Made by a program: the position numbers and the translations under genes. Under the pieces are notes generated by a model. It was not told the DNA's origin. It searched no databases and worked only from the letters and a program-made list of their open reading frames with translations. This document shows, piece by piece, positions 6,510 through 11,359 of a DNA stretch of 11,359 bases. Source of the stretch: an uncultured Sphingopyxis sp. (GTDB lineage Bacteria > Pseudomonadota > Alphaproteobacteria > Sphingomonadales > Sphingomonadaceae); assembly GCA_937957805.1 (NCBI GenBank), contig CALFXW010000148.1:1-11359 (forward strand), in the 5' to 3' direction. Position 1 is the stretch's first letter. The number at the start of each line of letters is the position of its first letter.

Positions 6510-6590
6510 TGGTGGAGCCGCCGGGTACTGCCCCCGGGTCCGCTGTGTCTATTGCACGCGACAATTTATCACCATAGTCAGCAAGCCGAC
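6510..6590 (-). ncRNA. ssrA: tmRNA acceptor piece with genome-encoded CCA
   Basis: Opens with a likely hairpin GTCGG/CTGAC (6590-6577). It ends with tRNA-like geometry: a 5-bp T-stem CCGGG (6537-6533) with CCCGG (6525-6521), a 7-base loop GGCAGTA, an immediately adjacent 7-base acceptor half CGGCTCC and then ACCA (6513-6510). The loop lacks the usual TTCRANY. The 5' end at about 6590 is inferred from the -10 box spacing. Confidence 0.85.
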
Positions 6591-6596
6591 GCCCTT

Positions 6597-6626
6597 GATA
6601 TAGGGTGCCCGCCCCCCCTTTGCCAA
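6597..6626 (-). promoter_or_regulatory. Sigma-70-type promoter of ssrA
   Basis: TTGGCA (6626-6621, five of six with TTGACA), an 18-base spacer, then TATATC (6602-6597). It lies about 7 bases before the predicted RNA start and only about 10 bases after the mscL stop, so ssrA has its own promoter independent of mscL. Confidence 0.7.
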
Positions 6627-6635
6627 GGGCGCGCG

Positions 6636-7046
6636 CTATTTTTTCAGCGCATCGCGGATTTCGGTCAGCAAATCGACCTCGCTCGGTCCGGCGGGTGCGT
6701 CCGCTGCCTTGCGCAGCACCTTGTTGGCGTATTTGACAATCAGGAAAATGACAAAGGCCAATATGGTGAAATTGATGATCGCCGTCACAAAGCTGCCGAG
6801 CGCCAACACATTGGCCCCGCCTGCACGCGCAGCGGCCAGTGTTGCCCCATCCGCCACCTGCCCCGACAGGATAATATATTTGTTCGAAAAATCGGTGCCG
6901 CCACCAGTGATATAGCCAATGACCGGCATGATGACATCATCGGTCAGCGACGTCACAATCTTGCCAAAGGCAGCGCCGATGATGACACCGACCGCCAAGT
7001 CCAGCACGCTTCCCTTAGCGATAAAATCCCGAAATTCCCTGAGCAT
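6636..7046 (-). CDS. mscL: Large-conductance mechanosensitive channel MscL
   Basis: Inner-membrane pentameric channel that opens under membrane tension and releases solutes during hypo-osmotic shock. The 136 residues equal the family length. The N-terminal amphipathic helix MLREFRDFIAKGSVLDLAVGV is followed by TM1 with the GVIIGAAFGKIVTSLTDD gate region, a periplasmic loop (about residues 48-70), TM2 (about 77-105: FVTAIINFTILAFVIFLIVKYANK) and a C-terminal helix with the EIRDALKK end typical of MscL. The start ATG at 7046 is preceded by AAGGGACAGG. It is divergent from the Nudix gene, with 75 bases between the two starts. A weak hairpin (CCCTT/AAGGG, about 6616-6629) overlaps the ssrA promoter and may help end mscL transcripts. 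Confidence 0.96.
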   Translation of the reverse strand: MLREFRDFIAKGSVLDLAVGVIIGAAFGKIVTSLTDDVIMPVIGYITGGGTDFSNKYIILSGQVADGATLAAARAGGANVLALGSFVTAIINFTILAFVIFLIVKYANKVLRKAADAPAGPSEVDLLTEIRDALKK

Positions 7047-7121
7047 CTACCTGTCCCTTTGATTGAATCTGGCCATATTTTGCAGCAGAAGCACGCTTTG
7101 TCCACTTTTCTGGAGTATCGT

Positions 7122-7652
7122 ATGACCCAGTCACCACCCGAAATAATGTGGCAGGGCCGCTTTATCACCACGCTGAAATCGGGACGTTGGGAATATGTCA
7201 GCCGCGCTCGCGCCATTCGGGCCGCCGTCATTTTGGCAATCGATGACGCCGATGAAGAGCGTCACACCCTGTTGGTCGAACAATATCGCGTGCCGATGGG
7301 CAAAAATTGCATCGAATTGCCCGCCGGGCTCATCGGCGATGATGGCGTGGAGGAGGATGACAGTATCGCCGCCGCGCGGGAGTTGGAAGAGGAAACGGGC
7401 TATCAGGCGCGCGACTGGCAAAATATAGGCGAATTTTACAGCTCACCCGGCATGGTGAGTGAGAGCTTCTCACTCTTTCTGGCCAGCGGATTGACACGCG
7501 TCAGCGCCGGCGGCGGGGTTGAGGGTGAAAATATCACCGTCCACCGCGTGCCGTTTCAAGGTCTAACGGACTTTATTACCCAAAAACGGGCTGAAGGTTG
7601 CGGCATTGATGTGCGCATCATGGCCCTGTTGCTGGCTGGCCTGATTTCCTAA
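7122..7652 (+). CDS. Nudix hydrolase, ADP-ribose pyrophosphatase-like
   Basis: Hydrolyses a nucleoside diphosphate linked to another moiety; the ELPAGLI segment (65-71) just before the box is typical of NudF-type ADP-ribose/sugar-nucleotide pyrophosphatases, so ADP-ribose is the likely substrate. 176 residues. The complete Nudix box GX5EX7REUXEEXGU runs from G72 to Y94: E78, then REL-E-EE-TG at 86-93, with Tyr in the last position. SSPG (about 107) follows the box, also typical. Start ATG at 7122 has GGAG six bases upstream. The same frame stays open far upstream, antisense to mscL and ssrA, but that part is not coding. The gene is convergent with the DUF1254 gene and their stops overlap by four bases. 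Confidence 0.92.
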   Translation: MTQSPPEIMWQGRFITTLKSGRWEYVSRARAIRAAVILAIDDADEERHTLLVEQYRVPMGKNCIELPAGLIGDDGVEEDDSIAAARELEEETGYQARDWQNIGEFYSSPGMVSESFSLFLASGLTRVSAGGGVEGENITVHRVPFQGLTDFITQKRAEGCGIDVRIMALLLAGLIS

Positions 7653-8998
7653 TCTTCAATCCGTTCAATCGGCGGCGTGGCATAGCGGCCATCCAAAGCC
7701 TCTGCGCGGGGCAGATACATACGCATGACGACCAGAAACTGGCTGCGCGGCACCGGCAGCCAATTTGCCCTGCCCTCCGGCGGTTCGCTGCTCGACAGAT
7801 AGAGCGTCAAACTCCCATCCGCGCCATAAACCAGACCATCCGTCCGGTCACCGATCGCATAGCGGCGGATCGTATTGGGCATAAGCTGTGATGTTGCCCG
7901 ATCATACGCCGTGAACGACCAAAAGGCATCGACCGGCGGCAACGCGCCCGCGGCAAAATGGATGCGATAGCGCCGGTCGCCCTGTAACAATTCGCCGCGA
8001 TTGTCGGCTACCGCTGCCGGGTAGATGGATTCCAGCGGATCGTTGACATAACCGCCGCGCGCCGTTTCTGCGCGCAGCAGAAAATCGAAACCGGGGTCAG
8101 CCATGTCGCCCGACCACATCCAGCCATTGACGATATTTGTCGGGCGATAGCCCCGCTGCCTCAGGATTTGCGGGCCTGCACGCAGCGCACAGCCGAGGCC
8201 GAGCTGTTGCGCGGCGGACAATGATGTGGGATCAAATTGCACCGAAGGGCCAAAACCCGCCTGATCGAATTGCGCCATCAACGCGGCTTCGCTCGCTCGC
8301 ACGGGGACGGCGCGCAACGCATCGTTCAGCATCGCGAAAAAAGCCAGACTTTCGCCGGGACGCCGCGGCTGAGCATCGCTGACCGGCGGCCCCAACGGCC
8401 CATCAAAGCGGATAGCCTCGGCAAGGGTTCGCGCAGCATCCAAATCCGCCCCCTCCTGCGCCAACACGCGGCCAAGCATCCAGACAATATCGGTATCGAG
8501 CCGCAAAACTTCGATCCCATCGGGCACCTCATCGGGCGCGATGCCATTTGGTCCAACCAGCGCATAACGCCGCGCCGCGCCACCATTGGTGCGCGTGCCC
8601 AGATGCTTGGGCAGACCATAAAGGTCCATGAACGCGAGCGTATAATATCTATCCCCCATCGCCGGAACGTCGAGAATCACCGGCCCTTGCGACAGATCCA
8701 GCCAAGCGTTGAGGTAGAGCGTGTCGGCATTGGCCGCGCGCAATTGCCCCTGCGTTTCGGGGGTCAAAAGATGCGGGTAAATACCCAGCGTGTTGATGCG
8801 CGTTGCAACGGGTTGATCGGGCGCCACCCGGTGGGTTTCATTGTGCCGCTGCTTCAGCAAATCGACCATCGGATAGCCATATATATAGCCTTGTAGCCCC
8901 ATTGCCTGGGCCAGCATGGCTTCGGGGCTATCGACCAGAGAACGACAGGCTGCGGCATCGGGCAGGCCCGTCGCCATGGCCAGAGCAAAGGTAAGCAT
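7649..8998 (-). CDS. DUF1254/DUF1214 domain protein
   Basis: 449-residue protein of a widespread family of unknown biochemical function. The N-terminal DUF1254 part contains the YIYGYPMVDLLKQRHN region (about 38-53), NADTLYLNAWLDLS (about 90-103) and DRYYTLAFMDLYG (115-127). The C-terminal DUF1214 part includes NGWMWSG (292-298), FWSFTAYD (362-369) and the terminal WLPVP...FLVVMRMYLP stretch. The first 18 residues (MLTFALAMATG...AAAC) may be a short signal peptide, possibly a weak lipobox ending at Cys18, but there is no basic N-region. Start ATG at 8998 is supported by a strong AGGAGG (9009-9004). TAG stop overlaps the Nudix stop. Confidence 0.9.
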   Translation of the reverse strand: MLTFALAMATGLPDAAACRSLVDSPEAMLAQAMGLQGYIYGYPMVDLLKQRHNETHRVAPDQPVATRINTLGIYPHLLTPETQGQLRAANADTLYLNAWLDLSQGPVILDVPAMGDRYYTLAFMDLYGLPKHLGTRTNGGAARRYALVGPNGIAPDEVPDGIEVLRLDTDIVWMLGRVLAQEGADLDAARTLAEAIRFDGPLGPPVSDAQPRRPGESLAFFAMLNDALRAVPVRASEAALMAQFDQAGFGPSVQFDPTSLSAAQQLGLGCALRAGPQILRQRGYRPTNIVNGWMWSGDMADPGFDFLLRAETARGGYVNDPLESIYPAAVADNRGELLQGDRRYRIHFAAGALPPVDAFWSFTAYDRATSQLMPNTIRRYAIGDRTDGLVYGADGSLTLYLSSSEPPEGRANWLPVPRSQFLVVMRMYLPRAEALDGRYATPPIERIED

Positions 8999-9057
8999 CG
9001 CAACCTCCTATGCGTAATCAGTAAGCATAAAAGTTACGATAATGAAGAAATATTTCC

Positions 9058-9077
9058 ACGCAATCATTGTTTTGCGT
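9058..9077. promoter_or_regulatory. Inverted repeat ACGCAA-N8-TTGCGT upstream of the DUF1254 gene
   Basis: Perfect 6-base arms (9058-9063 and 9072-9077) in the AT-rich 111-base gap before the DUF1254 start. On the minus strand the TTGCGT at 9063-9058 could serve as a -35 with TATCGT (about 16 bases on) as -10, so a repressor bound here could block the promoter. Operator role is inference. Confidence 0.3.
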
Positions 9078-9109
9078 AGAATTATGGGCATTAAATCTGC
9101 GCTATTGTC

Positions 9110-9394
9110 CTAGCGGAAATTATCCGCATAGGCCTGAATTTTGAGGCGGCGCGGCGGTGTCGAGAGTATCCGCGCGTCGATGGCATTGGCTGCGGCATAG
9201 CCCTTAGCCTCCTCCAGCGTTGCGAAATGCAGGCGCAGTTGGCGGCGGGTATCGCCGCTGCCCGCCCAGCCCATCAGCGGGTCGGCGTGCTGCCCCTCGT
9301 TCGGCACAAATTCCAGCATCCAGCCATCCAATTTGGCCTGCCCCGACTGCATGGCATTTTTGGGAGTCTGGAAAATTCGCGCTTGTGGACGCAT
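9110..9394 (-). CDS. NDUFS4-like complex I accessory subunit (ETC complex I subunit conserved region)
   Basis: Bacterial homologue of the 18-kDa NDUFS4 subunit of NADH:ubiquinone oxidoreductase, found in alphaproteobacteria and mitochondria; it sits at the peripheral arm near the NADH-oxidising module. 94 residues, the usual bacterial length. Family hallmarks are ARIFQTPKNAMQSG (5-18), WMLEFVP (25-31), DPLMGWAGSGDT (38-49) and the C-terminal LKIQAYADNFR ending. Start ATG at 9394 with GAGG just upstream (close spacing). It lies 57 bases downstream of hrpB on the same strand. It is unlinked here to the nuo operon, which I would expect for this subunit in such bacteria. Confidence 0.92.
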   Translation of the reverse strand: MRPQARIFQTPKNAMQSGQAKLDGWMLEFVPNEGQHADPLMGWAGSGDTRRQLRLHFATLEEAKGYAAANAIDARILSTPPRRLKIQAYADNFR

Positions 9395-9451
9395 CGCCTC
9401 TACTTCGCCTTGTTGCTGTAGCCTAGCCCCTTATCAAATTGTGCGCGCCGT

Positions 9452-11359
9452 TCAACCGCGCGCTTGCGCTCTTTTGGTCTTTAGCGACGCCACCGCCTGC
9501 CAAGGTTCGTCCGGCCACGCATGTTTTGGGTATCGCCCGCGCATTTCCCGCGCCACATCGGCCCAACTGCCGCGCCAGAATCCGGGCAAGTCGCCGGTCA
9601 GCTGGATCGGGCGTCCGGCGGGCGATGTCAGCGCCAAACGCAATGCGCGCGGCGGATGACCGACCATAGGATGCGCGTCCAATCCGAACAAAGCCTGCAC
9701 CCGCACCTCCACCAACGGGCCGCCTTCTGCTGTATAATCAATGCGATGCGTCGATCCGGCAGGCGTTGAAAAATCGGCTGGCGCATATTTGTCGAGGCGC
9801 TGGCGCGTCGGCCAATCGAGCAGGTGGAGGAGCGCGGCTGCCAAGGCCGCGCTGTCCAATTCGCCCAAACGGCGCACATTGGCGAGCATCGGGTGAAGCC
9901 AATCGTCGCGCGTCGCCCGCAGCGCCGCATCCCCCAAGCCATCCAAGCCGGCAAAACACGCGCGTGCCCGCAGCATTGCCGCCGCGCCATCCCACGGCAG
10001 CAGGGCGAAATCGCTGTCGACGACCGCGTCGGCCAGCAACGCCACCCTGTCCCCGTCCGCCGCTATCACCTGTCGGGACAGCGTCAGCCGCCCCAATTTT
10101 TCGACCCGCAGCGCATCGATCCGGTCCGCCTTTGCATCATAGGTGACGCGCTGTTCGGCGCAGATTTGGTCGGCAAAGAGGGTGCGCACATCGGCTTCCG
10201 CCATGGATGCGGCGGTCATTATCCGCGCACCAGCGGCTGCGCCCTGCACTTCGCCCACCGCAAGCCATTGCGCACCGGCCAGCGCACACGCATTGTCCAG
10301 TCGAAATCCGCGCCCCGAAACGCTGGCCCATTCAGCGCCATCGGCGCTGCGGCGGCGCGCGACGCGCTGCGGAAAGGCGAGCGCGAGCGCCATTGCGACG
10401 CCCCCATCGGCCACATCACAATCGCCGACATCACCCCCCCGCGCCAGATCCGCCCCGGCAAGCTTGGCCCAACGGTCTGCAAGCGCACGGGCGCTCCGCG
10501 CGCGCGGCCCATTGTCGCGGGCAAAGCGCGCCATACGCTGTGTCAAATCAACATCTTGGCCGCCCAGCCCCCGTTCACCGATCAGCACCGCGACCCGCGC
10601 GGCGGTGCGGCCATGGCCAAGCGCGGCGGCGGCAAGCAGCATATGCGCCAGCCGTGGTTCGATCGGCAATGCCGCCATCGCCCGCCCGTGCGCGCTGATG
10701 CTGCCGTCAGCCATTAACGCGCCCATGTCGGTAAGGCGCGCGCGCGCGGCATCGAGCGCGGCAGCGGGTGGCGGGTCGAGCAGCGGCAGACGGCTGGGGT
10801 CACGCTCCCCCCACAAGGCGCAATCGAGCAGGAAGGCGCCAAGGTCGGCATCCGCAATTTCGGGCGCATCAAATTGTGCCATGCCGCCGGTTGCCGCCGC
10901 CGCCCACAGCCGCCACGCCACCCCCGGCGCTTGGCGCGCGGCACGACCGGCACGCTGGGTGGCCGACGCCTGGCTCGCCCGTTCGGTCACCAGCCGCGTC
11001 ATCCCCGCCGCCACATCATATCGGGCGCGGCGCGTCAGCCCGCTATCCACCACGATGCGGATGCCGGCGATGGTGAGCGAGCTTTCGGCGATGCTGGTGG
11101 CAAGCACGATCTTGCGGTGCTTTCCCGCATCCGGTTGGATGGCCCGGTCCTGATCGGTGAGCGGCAGATCGCCATGGAGCGGCAGAATGAGGACATTGGC
11201 GATACTGCCAAGCTCGCGTTCCGTGCGGCGGATGTCAGCAAGCCCAGGAAGGAAAGCGAGGATGTCGCCTTCCGCCTCGGAAAGCGCGCGGCGAATGGCC
11301 ACTGCCATCTGTTTTTCGATCCAGGTACTGCTGTCATCGCCCAGGTGATGCGTCGTCAC
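9452..11359 (-). CDS. hrpB: ATP-dependent helicase HrpB, N-terminus beyond window edge
   Basis: DEAH/RHA-type superfamily 2 helicase; HrpB of bacteria has no settled physiological substrate, with RNA roles suggested. 635 residues are visible; the family is about 800-840, so the first ~190 residues with Walker A and DEAH lie outside. Visible motifs, numbered from the window edge, are IV-like ILAFLPGLADI (33-43), LHGDLPL (61-67), motif V LATSIAESSLTI (86-97), VVDSGLTR (103-110) and motif VI QRAGRAAR (135-142). The HrpB-specific C-terminal region follows, ending with a PVQLTGD-like PIQLTGDLPGFWRGSW and YPKHAWPDEP, both characteristic. In motif VI the usual GRAGR reads GRAAR. The stop TGA at 9452-9454 lies inside a GCGCGC inverted repeat (9443-9463). 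Confidence 0.95.
   Translation of the reverse strand: MTTHHLGDDSSTWIEKQMAVAIRRALSEAEGDILAFLPGLADIRRTERELGSIANVLILPLHGDLPLTDQDRAIQPDAGKHRKIVLATSIAESSLTIAGIRIVVDSGLTRRARYDVAAGMTRLVTERASQASATQRAGRAARQAPGVAWRLWAAAATGGMAQFDAPEIADADLGAFLLDCALWGERDPSRLPLLDPPPAAALDAARARLTDMGALMADGSISAHGRAMAALPIEPRLAHMLLAAAALGHGRTAARVAVLIGERGLGGQDVDLTQRMARFARDNGPRARSARALADRWAKLAGADLARGGDVGDCDVADGGVAMALALAFPQRVARRRSADGAEWASVSGRGFRLDNACALAGAQWLAVGEVQGAAAGARIMTAASMAEADVRTLFADQICAEQRVTYDAKADRIDALRVEKLGRLTLSRQVIAADGDRVALLADAVVDSDFALLPWDGAAAMLRARACFAGLDGLGDAALRATRDDWLHPMLANVRRLGELDSAALAAALLHLLDWPTRQRLDKYAPADFSTPAGSTHRIDYTAEGGPLVEVRVQALFGLDAHPMVGHPPRALRLALTSPAGRPIQLTGDLPGFWRGSWADVAREMRGRYPKHAWPDEPWQAVASLKTKRAQARG

Larger units (their letters stand above)
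6241..6590 (-). ncRNA. ssrA: Circularly permuted two-piece tmRNA gene (alphaproteobacterial type)
   Basis: tmRNA rescues stalled ribosomes with SmpB and adds a degradation tag. In alphaproteobacteria the gene is permuted and the precursor is cut into two RNAs that pair. Here the acceptor piece comes first in transcription (about 6590 to 6510), then an intervening segment (6509-6473), then the coding piece (6472 to about 6241). The 5' end of the coding piece GGGGCCG pairs over 7 bp with CGGCTCC (6520-6514), which is followed by ACCA. The third pair is G·U, the alanine identity element. The coding piece has the conserved GGATCGACG and an 11-codon tag frame. A sigma-70-like promoter stands just upstream. 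Outer ends are estimates of about ±10 bases; RNA ends cannot be fixed by eye. Confidence 0.93.

Noticed and set aside
6521..6537. T-arm-like stem-loop considered as part of a tRNA gene
   Set aside because: No anticodon arm is present; the acceptor partner lies in the tmRNA coding piece, so it belongs to ssrA.
6552..7121. Open frame extending the Nudix protein by about 190 residues at the N-terminus
   Set aside because: It runs antisense to mscL and the tmRNA acceptor piece, and the protein from ATG 7122 has a good ribosome binding site and normal family length.
9443..9463. GCGCGC-N9-GCGCGC inverted repeat over the hrpB stop, considered as a terminator
   Set aside because: No T-run follows on the minus strand and alternating GC is frequent here, so the support is too weak.
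9766..11153. Several long plus-strand open frames (up to 336 residues) opposite hrpB
   Set aside because: They are low-complexity Arg/Ala/Pro-rich antisense frames expected in GC-rich DNA; the opposite strand encodes clear helicase motifs.

Overview
The window looks like chromosomal DNA from an alphaproteobacterium, most likely a sphingomonad. Three things point there: a circularly permuted two-piece tmRNA gene whose tag reads ANDNEALALAA, a bacterial NDUFS4-type complex I accessory subunit, and a eukaryote-type NADP isocitrate dehydrogenase. The order-level placement is inference; the alphaproteobacterial placement is firmer. Genes are packed tightly, with two convergent pairs whose stop codons overlap.

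Layout. The window opens inside icd (+, 5' end missing), which converges on a minus-strand block: an FAD-dependent aromatic-hydroxylase-like monooxygenase, a JmjC/cupin Fe(II)/2-oxoglutarate oxygenase of the ribosomal oxygenase family, and a small Tat-exported protein built of eight TDSDxxD...GxGRGG repeats. In transcription order the repeat protein comes first, then an intrinsic terminator or attenuator, then the cupin oxygenase, then the monooxygenase. Upstream of that lie a VanZ-family membrane protein and an amidase that are translationally coupled (TGATG overlap).

The roughly 480-base stretch without protein genes between the amidase and mscL is filled by ssrA on the minus strand: promoter, acceptor piece, intervening segment and coding piece. 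Next come mscL (-), a divergent Nudix hydrolase (+) and a convergent DUF1254/DUF1214 protein (-). The window ends with an NDUFS4-like subunit (-) and the C-terminal three quarters of the helicase HrpB (-), cut by the right edge.

Most genes are housekeeping. The part that may be a little-described system is the repeat protein with its neighbouring cupin oxygenase. A short, exported, multi-unit substrate-like protein is followed by a terminator hairpin and a family of oxygenase known to hydroxylate protein side chains, an arrangement reminiscent of precursor-plus-modifying-enzyme operons. Two 18-residue units are identical in protein yet differ at 12 silent DNA positions by my count, so the peptide sequence itself seems to be under selection. 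The hydroxylation idea is a hypothesis, not something the sequence proves.
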